Shown: one piece after another, positions 35,422-43,991 of the stretch | How positions within the stretch are numbered: the stretch's first letter is position 1 | How the letters are laid out: every line of letters starts with the position of its first letter | NCBI RefSeq assembly: GCF_003131205.1 | Contig: NZ_QFFY01000001.1 | Coordinates: forward strand, 868,001 to 932,000 | Direction: 5' to 3' | Source of the DNA: Occallatibacter savannae | GTDB lineage: Bacteria; Acidobacteriota; Terriglobia; Terriglobales; Acidobacteriaceae | Length of the DNA: 64,000 nt | The notes under the pieces: generated by a model | Seen by the model: the letters and a program-made list of their open reading frames with translations, nothing else | Databases searched by the model: none | What the model was told of the DNA's origin: nothing | Program-made: the position numbers and the translations under genes

Positions 35422-37235
35422 CGCGTAAGCCCCATGTAATAAGCCGAAATAGTCTCAGGCTTCTGGCCGCTACCAGTGAAGCCCTGCTCCAGCCGGGAAT
35501 AACCGCTCACCACGTTCATCTTCCTCACCTGATACTGAATGATCGTGTTGAACTGGTTGTTGTTGTTCGCGCTCGAGATCCCGCCGCTGAAAGTGTTGCT
35601 CCTCGAATTTGAATACGTCGCCGACAAGGTCAGCTTCTTCGCCGGCGAGCTGGATATTCCACCCGAGTAGCTCCGGCCGCCAAACAAATTCACCAGATCC
35701 GAAGGCACTACCGGTACTGGCACGGGGACTCCCACCAGCCCTGCGCCCGTCGCCAGCGCCTGCCCATTCGCCTTCGAGTAGCTACCCGTGCCGGTGATGT
35801 ACTGCCCGAACCCCATGCTCCCGTTGTACGACTGGCTGCTGCTTGAGGTCCCCGCCTGCTGCGTAAGCGCAGTCCGTGCCCCGCCCGTCCCCATGCTCAC
35901 GTTGTATCGTCCCCAGTTGCGCCGCGCGTTTCCGGAGTAGTTATAGAACGAATTGGTGTAGGTCACCAGCAGCGTCTGCGCATTCTGCGCATAACTGAAT
36001 GACTCGTTCAGGTGCCATTTCAGCAACACATTGGAATAGGTCTCTGTAGCCGAAAAGCCAAGCGTGTCCTCACCGGTCTTGTCCGCTTTGTTTGCTGTCA
36101 CACTCCCCGAAGCATTGATGGTTCCGTTCAGCAGCGCATGGGTGTAGACCGCATCTCCGCCGTAGGACGTTACGCCGTAACTCTCTCCGAGAAACGTCTG
36201 TGTTCTCCGCTCTACAAAAGCAGACGTCTGCAGGTTTGGCATCGGCGTGAACGTCCCAAGGGACATCAGATCGAACGAATTGGAAGACTGGCTGGTGTTT
36301 AGGCCAGGCAGAACGCCTCCCGCCGCAATCACTGACTGCTCCAGCTGACCGGAGAGATTGTCCGAGTAGTTCGTGCTCACTGAAAGCGATATCCGGTTGT
36401 GCGGATGCACGCCGGCAGTAGCATTGACGGTATCAATGGTTCCCGTTGAGCTGTAACCAAGAAATTCGCTATTCCAATTCGACCGGGCGAAACTTGCAGA
36501 AGCCGACCCGCGCCAGGGAATCCGATGTGCCGCGTTCGCACCGTACACGTCCGTCGCGGAGCGCGACTTCAGGACCTGGCTTGAAACAATCTCCGGCACT
36601 GCCGCGTGCGAATTGCCGTGAGCGTAAAACGCGCCAAGATTGAATCCCTCCCACACGTACGCCGAGTGGAGATTCACCGACCGGAACGCATTATTGCCGT
36701 CGCCGCTTGAGCCGTATACGTTGTACTTGCTCTTCCCCATCTGGTAGCCGGCGAAGAAGCTTGGCATCTCCTTCAGATTCTCGCTCCAGTTGATTCCGAA
36801 CGTATCGCTGTTCCCGTGCGTGACGAAGTTTGCGAGCCCGGGAACTGCATAGTTCCCCTCGCTGTTATAAGCCTTCGAATACGTGATCGATCCCGGAAAT
36901 TTGCTGCCCGCAAAGATATTCGTACTCAGGCTCAGTCCACTGGAATTCGTGATCGACTGAAAATTCGAGTTCGCCCGCGACTGGTTCAGGTACGGAGAAA
37001 AGTTGTACGAAAGAAAGTTGGGGCTGTGAAAGGATCCCGAGAACGTGCCCGCTCCGCCAAACGTCCATCCGTGGCTTGACTGCACCATATTTCCGTACGT
37101 TGCACTGTACCCGGACGAAAGATTCGCTGTCCCTTTTGTCGAAGTCTCGCCCCATTTCAACTGTGCGTGCAGGCACAATGCCGGCAGCAGCATCGCTGCC
37201 GCCAAAACCTTCGTCACTCGGATAGAGCTCGCCAC
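35403..37235 (-). CDS. Large outer-membrane beta-barrel, candidate porin of a cytochrome conduit
   Basis: 610 residues. A signal peptide (~1-24) is followed by alternating polar/hydrophobic strands throughout, rich in Ser, Asn, Gly and Tyr, and the chain ends in Phe (GLTRWFNIF), the signal used by the Bam complex. About 24-28 strands can be counted, close to MtrB/PioB- and OmbB-type porins that wrap multiheme cytochromes, though I cannot align it to a named family. Lying between a SurA-like chaperone and the NHL and 12-haem genes, it is the obvious candidate for the membrane sheath of an electron conduit. Confidence 0.75.
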   Translation of the reverse strand: MASSIRVTKVLAAAMLLPALCLHAQLKWGETSTKGTANLSSGYSATYGNMVQSSHGWTFGGAGTFSGSFHSPNFLSYNFSPYLNQSRANSNFQSITNSSGLSLSTNIFAGSKFPGSITYSKAYNSEGNYAVPGLANFVTHGNSDTFGINWSENLKEMPSFFAGYQMGKSKYNVYGSSGDGNNAFRSVNLHSAYVWEGFNLGAFYAHGNSHAAVPEIVSSQVLKSRSATDVYGANAAHRIPWRGSASASFARSNWNSEFLGYSSTGTIDTVNATAGVHPHNRISLSVSTNYSDNLSGQLEQSVIAAGGVLPGLNTSQSSNSFDLMSLGTFTPMPNLQTSAFVERRTQTFLGESYGVTSYGGDAVYTHALLNGTINASGSVTANKADKTGEDTLGFSATETYSNVLLKWHLNESFSYAQNAQTLLVTYTNSFYNYSGNARRNWGRYNVSMGTGGARTALTQQAGTSSSSQSYNGSMGFGQYITGTGSYSKANGQALATGAGLVGVPVPVPVVPSDLVNLFGGRSYSGGISSSPAKKLTLSATYSNSRSNTFSGGISSANNNNQFNTIIQYQVRKMNVVSGYSRLEQGFTGSGQKPETISAYYMGLTRWFNIF

Positions 37236-37266
37236 TTGGTGCCGCCTTCTCGTCTTTTCTTCTGCC

Positions 37267-38292
37267 TTAGAGCTCCTCGATCTTTGCGTTCTGATGAAGC
37301 TTTGCGTCCAGCGCCACGCGAAGCTTGTTCCTCTTCCCTTCTTTCAGTTCCTTGGCGAGATCAGCCTTCACCTCTTGAAACTTCTTCTGCCCTGAGGGTG
37401 TGTGCTCCTGGAGCTTCACGATCGTATAGGCCTTGTCGATTTGAATCAGATCGCTGACGTCATTTGGCTTCATGGCGGAGAGCGCCTTAATCACCTGCGG
37501 AGCCATCTGGTCCACGGGCATGGGCTTGTGCTGCCCCATCATCACGCGGTAGTCATCGTCGGAAATCTTCTCCGCCAGTAACCCGAACTCGTCCACCGTC
37601 TTTGTAGCTTTTGCCTGCTTCAGCGCATTCTGAGCACGCGTAAGTGCCTCTTTCAGTTGAGCCGCCGTTGCGTTCTGGGGAGGCAAAATCGAGATTGTCT
37701 GGAAACGGTAGGTCTCCGGCTGGTGGAACCTGGCGGGATTCTTGTCGTAGAAGGCCCTAACATCGGCAGGAGTCACGCTGCATCTGTCTTCCACTTCTGC
37801 CTTGAGAAGCGCTTCAATCAGCAACGACCGCCGGATCTTGTCGTCCAACCGCTGTCTGGAGCCGCCGAAATCGCCCTGCAGAAACTTGCTGAATTCGTCG
37901 GGCGTGGCAAACTGCTTGCGAAAGTCAGCCTTGGCTCTCTGCATTCGAGCCGGAGGAATCGCCATGTTGCGACGCAGCGCTTCCTGGTACACCAGTTCCT
38001 CGAAGATGATCATCTTCAAGGCGCCGTCACGGATCTGCTTCTCAAACTCTTTGGGAACGCCGCCTCCATGCTGCTTCGCATAGGGAAAGATTGCATACTC
38101 TTCACGCAGTAGATCGGCGCTGGTCAAAACCGAGCCGTTCACGCGAGCTACTGCCGCTGCGGTCGGAGTCTGCGAGCCCGGCGTTGCAATCGGAGCGCTC
38201 TTGAATACGGTGGGCTTGTGGGATGTGACTTGCGCTGAAACTGAAGACACGATGCCCAGGAGAAGAGCGAGGAAAGTGAATTTGAATCTCAT
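37267..38292 (-). CDS. SurA/parvulin-like peptidyl-prolyl isomerase chaperone
   Basis: 341 residues from the ATG at 38292 (GGGGGT nine bases upstream; signal peptide MRFKFTFLALLLGIVSSVSA). The chaperone N-domain is the helical SurA_N type (VARVNGSVLTSADLLREEYAIFPYAKQH, KMIIFEELVYQEALRRNM). It is followed by a parvulin domain (~200-320: YRFQTISILPP, FGLLAEKISDD, IKALSAMKPNDVSDLIQIDKAYTIVKLQEHTP). Such chaperones escort outer-membrane barrels through the periplasm. Lying directly before the barrel gene, it probably serves that barrel. Similar isomerases accompany several porin-cytochrome loci. Confidence 0.85.
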   Translation of the reverse strand: MRFKFTFLALLLGIVSSVSAQVTSHKPTVFKSAPIATPGSQTPTAAAVARVNGSVLTSADLLREEYAIFPYAKQHGGGVPKEFEKQIRDGALKMIIFEELVYQEALRRNMAIPPARMQRAKADFRKQFATPDEFSKFLQGDFGGSRQRLDDKIRRSLLIEALLKAEVEDRCSVTPADVRAFYDKNPARFHQPETYRFQTISILPPQNATAAQLKEALTRAQNALKQAKATKTVDEFGLLAEKISDDDYRVMMGQHKPMPVDQMAPQVIKALSAMKPNDVSDLIQIDKAYTIVKLQEHTPSGQKKFQEVKADLAKELKEGKRNKLRVALDAKLHQNAKIEEL

Positions 38293-38318
38293 TTGCTGAC
38301 CCCCAGCTTTAAAAGGAC

Positions 38319-38342
38319 GGGGAGGGAAAATTCCCCCTCCCC
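38319..38342 (-). terminator. Hairpin between tetraheme cytochrome and isomerase genes (partial terminator)
   Basis: GGGGAGGG (38319-38326) faces CCCCTCCCC (38334-38342) around an A/T-rich loop. On the transcribed strand it is followed by GTCCTTTT, a weak U-run. It could end most transcripts after the cytochrome and let a fraction read on into the chaperone-barrel genes. Confidence 0.5.
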
Positions 38343-38358
38343 TCATGCATAAAGAAAC

Positions 38359-39246
38359 CTAGTAGGTAGTTCCTGCGGTGCTGCCGTTCATCTCGTTGGC
38401 CTCACCACCGTGGCATTGGCGGCAGAACTGCGCCGTCTGGTTGCTGTTCGCCGTGCCGCTCGCCGGATTGTACGGCGCACGGATGAAGAACATCGTGGCG
38501 TAGTTGCCGGCCGGTTGGCCCGAGTTCTTCGAGTTGACCGCAACGGTGTTCATCACGTGCTGGTTGTGGCAGGTAGTGCACATCACGACCGGCTTGCTGT
38601 TGTAGACAGCCGGACGAACGAAGAACCCGTAGTTCTGGACGAATGCCTTTGAACCAGCGCCGGTCATCAGAACTTTTCCAGTTGCGTCGATCGTGCAGTC
38701 CCAATCGTAGGGTCCGCCGCAAGTCAATTCGGCGTTCACTCCCACCGGGTGATCGTTCAGATAGTTCCCGGTGCCGCCGCCGTCATTGCCCAGCAGCGTC
38801 GGAATCGCGTTCCTGGTTCCGTAAGTCGCAGGAAGCGTCTCATAGACCTGGTTCTTCATCATCGCGCCGGCTGCATAGTTGCCGTCATGGCAGCTCATGC
38901 AAAGCAGCACGCCTTGCGTGGTGGGGTCGGTCGGGGTCATGGACGTCGGCATCGTAGCCGTCACGTAGCTGGTGACGCCGCCATGGTCGGCCTGGCCGAA
39001 GTTCATCGTCTTGCCATAGAGGCTGCCGACATCCTCGCCCCAGAGGGCGATGTTGCCCGAGGTCGGATCGGCGGTCTTGGCATTTCCGTTTCCATAAGCG
39101 CCGCTGTGTGGCGCGTGACAGGCCGCGCAACCGCGACCGTAGTTGAGGTGTGCGCCGAGAACGTCAGTCGTCGGCGTCGCAATCTGAGCCGACGCGTATC
39201 CCGCGCCCGCCAGAATTATCAGAGCAATTAAGGAAAGTTTCTTCAT
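38359..39246 (-). CDS. Tetraheme c-type cytochrome (paralogue)
   Basis: 295 residues from the ATG at 39246 (GGAGG nine bases upstream; signal peptide MKKLSLIALIILAGAGYASA). Four CxxCH sites: CAACH, CMSCH, CTTCH, CRQCH, with the same spacing as in the gene at 31565-32431. It is the first gene of the leftward conduit operon, behind a sigma-54-like promoter. Its position ahead of a hairpin suggests it is made in excess over the other proteins. The likely role is periplasmic electron transfer to the barrel-cytochrome complex. Confidence 0.9.
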   Translation of the reverse strand: MKKLSLIALIILAGAGYASAQIATPTTDVLGAHLNYGRGCAACHAPHSGAYGNGNAKTADPTSGNIALWGEDVGSLYGKTMNFGQADHGGVTSYVTATMPTSMTPTDPTTQGVLLCMSCHDGNYAAGAMMKNQVYETLPATYGTRNAIPTLLGNDGGGTGNYLNDHPVGVNAELTCGGPYDWDCTIDATGKVLMTGAGSKAFVQNYGFFVRPAVYNSKPVVMCTTCHNQHVMNTVAVNSKNSGQPAGNYATMFFIRAPYNPASGTANSNQTAQFCRQCHGGEANEMNGSTAGTTY

Positions 39247-39338
39247 TACTTGGAGCCTCCTAGTGCGCACTCCCTAATTCGCCTGAACTTTCACCGCGAC
39301 CTGACTCGTCTTGTTTCCAGTTCAGTCACCTCCGTCTG

Positions 39339-39354
39339 TGCACGTCTCGTGCCG
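39339..39354 (-). promoter_or_regulatory. Sigma-54-like promoter for the conduit operon
   Basis: On the minus strand the segment reads CGGCACGAGACGTGCA. The GG and GC dinucleotides are 12 bases apart, matching the -24/-12 consensus TGGCACG-N4-TTGCA in all but two positions. Transcription would start about 80 bases before the cytochrome start codon. Confidence 0.5.
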
Positions 39355-39517
39355 TTATGGAATTTTCCTGTCCTGTTTTTAAACGCTGTGCGCAATCCCC
39401 TGTCGAATTGAGAGTTGAATCACATCCATCCGCGCCCTGTATTCCGTCGGCAAATTCTTTCCGCACAAAACATGGGAGTTCTCGCACACCGGCGTGGTGA
39501 AAACCCCCACGTTCTTA

Positions 39518-39610
39518 GTGACATGCGTCACAATTTGGCCAATCCCCGCAGCTCGATCTGTGACGCATCACATGCGCTCGCATCCGCAAAGGCAAAGCGT
39601 GTGATTCACA
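39518..39610. promoter_or_regulatory. Three TGTGA-type inverted repeats (activator site candidates)
   Basis: GTGAC-N4-GTCAC at 39518-39531, TGTGA-N4-TCACA at 39559-39572 and TGTGATTCACA at 39600-39610. The half-sites resemble those of CRP/FNR-type regulators. They stand 165-270 bases upstream of the sigma-54-like promoter, a fitting distance for an activator, and also just ahead of the divergent TPR gene. Confidence 0.45.
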
Positions 39611-39791
39611 TCACTTCTTTGCAGGAGCCACCTTGCTCTACTCGATCCAGATACTTCGCTCTGCTCCGCACGCTGCAGAACTCCGCGCGCGTTCAATCAC
39701 GGCTCTCCACGTGCCTGCAGCTCGAGGTTGCGACAGATCATCTTCACGCGCGAACGATCTGCTCACGCAACTCGAATCAGGAGGTCTTCGC

Positions 39792-40475
39792 ATGGTTGAT
39801 GAAACCGCACCACTGCCTCAGCCCTCAGCTCTGCTCGCATCACAGGTATATGCGATGGCTCTCATCTGTCTGCTTGCCGGGCTCGGCATTGGATACCTGA
39901 TGCGCAGTTCGCAATTTGCGGTCGCATCGCCGCAGCGAGCCGCCGTCGCCTCGCCGCACAGCTCTACTCCTGCCGGCCATCCGCACTCGCTCGAGGAACT
40001 CAAGCAAATCTCCGACCGCCAGGCAGCGCCCCTCCTCGACAAACTCAAGAGCAGCCCGCGCGACACCGCTCTCCTCACCCAGGTCGCCGCGCTCTACCAC
40101 ACGACGCATCGCTTCAGCGAAGCTGCCGGCTACTACAAGCAGGCGGTCGACATCGATCCCCGCAACGTGCCTTTTCGCACCAAGCTCGCTGCCAGCCTCT
40201 ATCGCGGCGGAGATGTCGATGGGGCCATCGCGCAGCTCAACCAGGCGCTCACCTACGAGCCCAGAGACCCCAACGCTCTCTTCAACCTCGGCATGATTAA
40301 GCTGCAGGCCAAGGGCGACAGCAAAGGCGCAGTTGCAGCATGGCGTCAACTCCTCAAGTCCAATCCAGACCTGAGCCCCGATCGCAAATCGGCAGTCATG
40401 AAAGCCATGGCGGATGCATTGAATGCGGAACAGCACGGCATAGCAAATCCAGGAGCGCCCCATGCAAGCAATTAG
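39792..40475 (+). CDS. Membrane-anchored TPR protein
   Basis: 227 residues from the ATG at 39792, which has AGGAGG seven bases upstream (longer readings have no such site). One N-terminal membrane helix (VYAMALICLLAGLGIGYLM) is followed by a periplasmic domain with about three TPR units (ALLTQVAALYHTTHRFSEAAGYYKQAVDIDP; ALFNLGMIKLQAKGDSKGAVAAWRQLLKSNP). Similar proteins act as apocytochrome chaperones (CcmI/NrfG-like). Placed divergent from cytochrome genes and overlapping a paralogous gene, it is probably a maturation or assembly factor for the conduit. Confidence 0.8.
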   Translation: MVDETAPLPQPSALLASQVYAMALICLLAGLGIGYLMRSSQFAVASPQRAAVASPHSSTPAGHPHSLEELKQISDRQAAPLLDKLKSSPRDTALLTQVAALYHTTHRFSEAAGYYKQAVDIDPRNVPFRTKLAASLYRGGDVDGAIAQLNQALTYEPRDPNALFNLGMIKLQAKGDSKGAVAAWRQLLKSNPDLSPDRKSAVMKAMADALNAEQHGIANPGAPHASN

Positions 40476-41112
40476 TCTCCAGCGTCAATGGACAAACAAG
40501 CAGGCTCTGCTCCTCGTTTCAGCATGTCTCGCATTTGGCATCGCGGGCGGTTGGTTCACCCGTGGATTTCAGAAGACCTCTGATCCGCCTGTCGCTCAGC
40601 CGCGTGCCGCCGTAACAAAATCCGCCAGCAGTGCAACTTCTCAGGCTTCACCCTCAACTGCTGCACCTCTCAAGGAGATGGCAGACAAACAGGCTGCCTC
40701 GCTCCTCGCAAAGCTCAACGCCGATCCGACAGATCCCGACACCCTAAGCAGTATCGGCAACCTCTACTACGACGCGCAGCAATACACAATCGCAATCGAC
40801 TACTACAACCGCGCGCTTCAGTCGCGGCCGTCCGATGCCTCCGTTCGTACCGACATGGCCACCGCGTGGTGGTATCTCGGCAACGCAGACGAAGCGATTG
40901 CGCAGTTCAACCGCGCCCTTGCCGATGCCCCCACCAATCCCAATACGCTCTTCAATCTCGGACTGGTGAAGTGGCAGGGCAAGCACGATGGCGCTGCCGC
41001 CATCGCTCTCTGGAAGAAGCTCCTCGCCTCCAATCCCAACTACGAGCAGAAAGACAAAGTGCTCCAGATGCTCTCAGACGTTGAGAAGCAGATCGGCTCA
41101 ACGAAAAGGTGA
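40462..41112 (+). CDS. Membrane-anchored TPR protein (paralogue)
   Basis: 216 residues. It overlaps the previous gene by 14 bases, so translation is coupled. Same layout: a membrane helix (ALLLVSACLAFGIAGGWF), a Ser/Ala/Pro linker, then TPR units (LSSIGNLYYDAQQYTIAIDYYNRALQSRP; TDMATAWWYLGNADEAIAQFNRALADAP; LFNLGLVKWQGKHDGAAAIALWKKLLASNP). Residues KEMADKQAASLLAKLNADPTD correspond to KQISDRQAAPLLDKLKSSPRD in its neighbour, so the pair arose by duplication. Probably works with its twin on c-type cytochrome assembly; this is inferred from location. Confidence 0.8.
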   Translation: MQAISLQRQWTNKQALLLVSACLAFGIAGGWFTRGFQKTSDPPVAQPRAAVTKSASSATSQASPSTAAPLKEMADKQAASLLAKLNADPTDPDTLSSIGNLYYDAQQYTIAIDYYNRALQSRPSDASVRTDMATAWWYLGNADEAIAQFNRALADAPTNPNTLFNLGLVKWQGKHDGAAAIALWKKLLASNPNYEQKDKVLQMLSDVEKQIGSTKR

Positions 41113-41141
41113 AAGCATCGCCCCTGACGACTCTGCATCGC

Positions 41142-41546
41142 TCAGTCGTAGAGAGGCTCTTCCGTTCCCTCAAGCAGAGCTGAAGCTCTCTCCAGCATCA
41201 CGTTTGGGTGCACCGGTTTCGCCATCACCTCAAACTGGTGCCCTTTCCGTCCAGCTTCCTCCAGCAGGATCGCTGTGTTTGCGTGACCAGAAAAGAGCAG
41301 CACATGGCACGAGGGGTAGTTTGCTTTGATCACGATCGCGAGATCGATGCCGTTCATCTGCGGCAGGATCACATCCAGCACCGCCAGATCCGGCCGCCAC
41401 TCTGCAAGCGTTTCTATCGCCCGCTCGGCGGCATACGCCACACGCGCTTCATAATGCTGCGTCTTGAAGATCAACGCCAGCGTATCGGCGATCGCTCTTT
41501 CGTCGTCGACTATCAGGATGCGCCGGTTGGCTTTTTGCTTTGGCAT
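41142..41546 (-). CDS. Single-domain response regulator
   Basis: 134 residues, only a receiver domain. IVDDERAIADT holds the acidic pair, Asp58 in LAVLDVILP is the phosphorylation site, LLFSGHA has the switch Ser86, and Lys110 is in VMAKPVHP. No DNA-binding output domain, so it acts by protein contact, as in phosphorelays. No kinase is adjacent; it converges with the TPR genes. Confidence 0.85.
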   Translation of the reverse strand: MPKQKANRRILIVDDERAIADTLALIFKTQHYEARVAYAAERAIETLAEWRPDLAVLDVILPQMNGIDLAIVIKANYPSCHVLLFSGHANTAILLEEAGRKGHQFEVMAKPVHPNVMLERASALLEGTEEPLYD

Positions 41547-41856
41547 TCAGTCCGCTTTTTCATTCAGATGCAGACGCGGGCCATTTCCGGTTGGACGTTC
41601 CGCGACCAAATGGGAGAAAATCAAGTTGCGAGGTTTCGCTGTCGTGTTCGGCGCCCGCAATACCGTTGTTCTCCCGTCCGCCAGTTCTCCTGTTCCGATT
41701 ACCCGCTGGCGCCCTTTCCGTATCTCCGTGCCCCATACCGACTTACGATGCGCGGCAAAGCCTGCTAGGATACCTCGAACAACGTTAAACCGTTGATTTC
41801 ATTGAGGCAATTGCACCAATGAAAGAAGTTGTCGAGACGCTCGGAAAGGCAATATC

Positions 41857-42630
41857 GTGGAACAGCAAACAACCCGGGAATGGTCCGACCGCCTCCGGCG
41901 GCTCCTGAAAGACCTCAAGGTCACCCAGGCTGGTCTCGCTGAACGCTTGGGCGTCTCGCCCGCCACAGTCTCCCGCTGGCTCGCCGGGAAGAACGAGCCC
42001 ACCGCTGAGACCTACGTCGCCCTCGGAAACCTCGCAGGAAGGCCAGCAGGCGATTACTTCTGGGAACGAGCTGGAATCGACACCTCCGAATTGCCTGATG
42101 CCAACATGCGTCAGGCGCTCTCGTCCATGCGCGTCAGCCTTGAGAACTTCAATCTGATCGCAGGCAAGCAGGTTTCGCAGCACATTTCAACCGCTGGAAA
42201 CGCCGTTGCTATCCCGCTCATGAACGTCACTGCCTTTGGCGATCCGGTCCCGCCGCATGAGAACGTGCGCTTATCGCAAGCCCAGATGGAAGAAGTCCTC
42301 CTCGCCCCGCTCTCCTGGTGCAAGCATCCAGAGAACATGCTCAGCATGCATGTTGCCGGCGACTCCATGTACCCCACCATTCCCGCCGGTTCCATCCTCT
42401 TCGTCGACACGGCTTCCGTGGAGCGAGAGAACCTGAACGAAAAGCTCGTTGTCACCGCTCATCGCGATCTCGGCTTCAAAGTCGCTCGCTTCCAGCGCCT
42501 CGCCGGCTCCGACCTCCTCGTCTCGGCCAATCCCAAATACCTCCCGCTCGACGTGAGCAACGCGACGAAGTGGAAGATCTTCGGCGAAGTCCTCTGGTGG
42601 ATCTCCAAGGACCTCAAGAACGGTCACTGA
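41857..42630 (+). CDS. XRE-type regulator with S24 (LexA/CI-like) peptidase domain
   Basis: 257 residues, GTG start with GGAAAGG upstream. The N-terminal helix-turn-helix is LLKDLKVTQAGLAERLGVSPATVSRWLAGKNEPTAET (~17-55). The C-terminal S24 domain has the nucleophile in VAGDSMYPTIPAGSILFVD and the partner lysine in the GFKVARF region. Proteins of this type cut themselves with RecA help, or act as stress-responsive repressors without cutting. It does not look like the housekeeping LexA, whose helix-turn-helix differs. It may control a stress or mobile-element gene set; targets unknown. Confidence 0.82.
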   Translation: MEQQTTREWSDRLRRLLKDLKVTQAGLAERLGVSPATVSRWLAGKNEPTAETYVALGNLAGRPAGDYFWERAGIDTSELPDANMRQALSSMRVSLENFNLIAGKQVSQHISTAGNAVAIPLMNVTAFGDPVPPHENVRLSQAQMEEVLLAPLSWCKHPENMLSMHVAGDSMYPTIPAGSILFVDTASVERENLNEKLVVTAHRDLGFKVARFQRLAGSDLLVSANPKYLPLDVSNATKWKIFGEVLWWISKDLKNGH

Positions 42631-42688
42631 TCTCCGCAGCCCTCTTAATGCGGCACAATCCTGAGCGGACAAAGCGCACGTTGTCGAA

Positions 42689-43048
42689 TCACCTTATCGT
42701 GCCTGAGCGGTGCAATGCGGGGCTGACCACCAGGTCAGTCGTTTGACCGGCGCTCAGGGTGACTTTCACCGGTGCAGCTTCCAGTTCACCAGCCTTCGCC
42801 CACACTTTGTAGTCGCCCGGCTCGAGATCGGGTAGGGCGTAATCACCGTCGGCGTTCGTCTCCGCTGTCATCACCTTCCCGTCCCTCATTCTTTTCACCC
42901 ATACGGAGGCGCTCGGGACAGCATGAGCAGCCGTGTCTCTCACCTTGCCCGACAAGCTGTACGTCTCCCCAAAAGCGTTCACGCTCAGCAAACCGCCGAT
43001 TGTCGAGCCGCACGCAAGCAACACAAACTTCCGTCTATCCAAACTCAT
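42689..43048 (-). CDS. Small exported protein with carboxypeptidase-regulatory-like fold
   Basis: 119 residues from the ATG at 43048 (AGAGGG eight bases upstream). The N-terminus DRRKFVLLACGSTIGGLLSVNAFG has a twin-Arg-like signal (RRKF). The mature part is a single beta-sandwich of the CarboxypepD_reg type: YSLSGKVRDTAAHAVPSASVWVKR, GDYALPDLEPGDYKVWAKAG. The fold is common in Acidobacteriota exported proteins and TonB receptors, where it binds or spaces surface proteins. No enzyme activity expected. Confidence 0.75.
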   Translation of the reverse strand: MSLDRRKFVLLACGSTIGGLLSVNAFGETYSLSGKVRDTAAHAVPSASVWVKRMRDGKVMTAETNADGDYALPDLEPGDYKVWAKAGELEAAPVKVTLSAGQTTDLVVSPALHRSGTIR

Positions 43049-43201
43049 CACAAGCCCTCTCATCGCAATCCGAAGATACGTGCATGGTTGTAAACGCAAA
43101 AGCGCCCGCTTCACCCGCGGCAGATCGAAACCTGCCTGGCGGTGATAGCGGACGCTCAGCTCAATCTGTATCAAATTCCGGCGAACAAACGCACCGGCCG
43201 A

Positions 43202-43822
43202 TTACGAAGCCCGCCGCCGAATCTCTTCGCGCTCTGCTTCGCGTCGGTCCACGACCACCGGACCGCGATCCTTCACAGCCTCTTTCCTGTCGTACACGAT
43301 GTCTTCAAACAGCGCACGGTAGTGGATCATCGCGCGGCGCAGATCCTCAGTCGTCGCCTGTCCCTTCGCCTGCCTCAGCGCAATCTCATGTGCTGCCCGG
43401 TAGTTCTGAACAACAACCGGATGGTCCACCGAGACATCTGCAGCGCGCTGCTCAAAGTCGCCCATCGGATAACCACACGTCGCCATGATGTCGCCCAGCA
43501 GTTGATCCGCTTCTGCCACCGCCCCCGCCGGAGCGTCAACAAAGTGCGCCTGCACGCGATCCCACTGCTCTGTGAATCGCGAACGATCCTCCGCCGTCAG
43601 CGCACGAAGGTGAAACTTCTCCACTCGCTCGGCTCGCTTTTCAAGTTGAGCTTCAGCGCGCCGGCGGTCGCCGCTCTCCGCGACCGAGCGCTCGTACTCC
43701 GGTCCGAAACGTGAGCGCAGCTTCTCTGAACGGCGCCGCTGAGCGAACACGATGATCGCGCCAATCACCACCAGCACTACGGCAGCGATGATCGCAATCT
43801 GGGTAGGGGTCAGATCCTGCAT
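43202..43822 (-). CDS. Membrane-anchored conserved hypothetical protein
   Basis: 206 residues; AGGAGGG twelve bases before the ATG. One membrane helix (IAIIAAVVLVVIGAIIVFAQRRRSEKLR) then a basic/acidic helical domain with FGPEYERSVAESGDRRRAEAQLEKRAERVEKFHLRAL, WDRVQAHFVDAPAGAVAEADQLLGDIMATCGYP and FRALFEDI-like segments. The pattern is widespread in Acidobacteriota and Actinobacteriota but lacks a named function. It lies downstream of the OmpA-family gene on the same strand, though 170 bases away. Confidence 0.75.
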   Translation of the reverse strand: MQDLTPTQIAIIAAVVLVVIGAIIVFAQRRRSEKLRSRFGPEYERSVAESGDRRRAEAQLEKRAERVEKFHLRALTAEDRSRFTEQWDRVQAHFVDAPAGAVAEADQLLGDIMATCGYPMGDFEQRAADVSVDHPVVVQNYRAAHEIALRQAKGQATTEDLRRAMIHYRALFEDIVYDRKEAVKDRGPVVVDRREAEREEIRRRAS

Positions 43823-43991
43823 AGGTGTAGCCCTCCTGCTTTAACTTTTTGAGATATAGAGATATGCTTTCGGCCGCACAGCCGCGCAGCGGCAATACAG
43901 CTTGGAACGCCCCCAAGCAGCTGCAGGTTGCCTCTCCCCATTGTGTGGAAAAGCAACCTGCATGACTGTTTGAAGTTCTTTCGCCGTGCGT

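Noticed and set aside
41779..41795. AACG/CGTT inverted repeat ahead of the LexA-like gene as an operator
   Set aside because: Only four base pairs per arm and no second copy; too weak to call.
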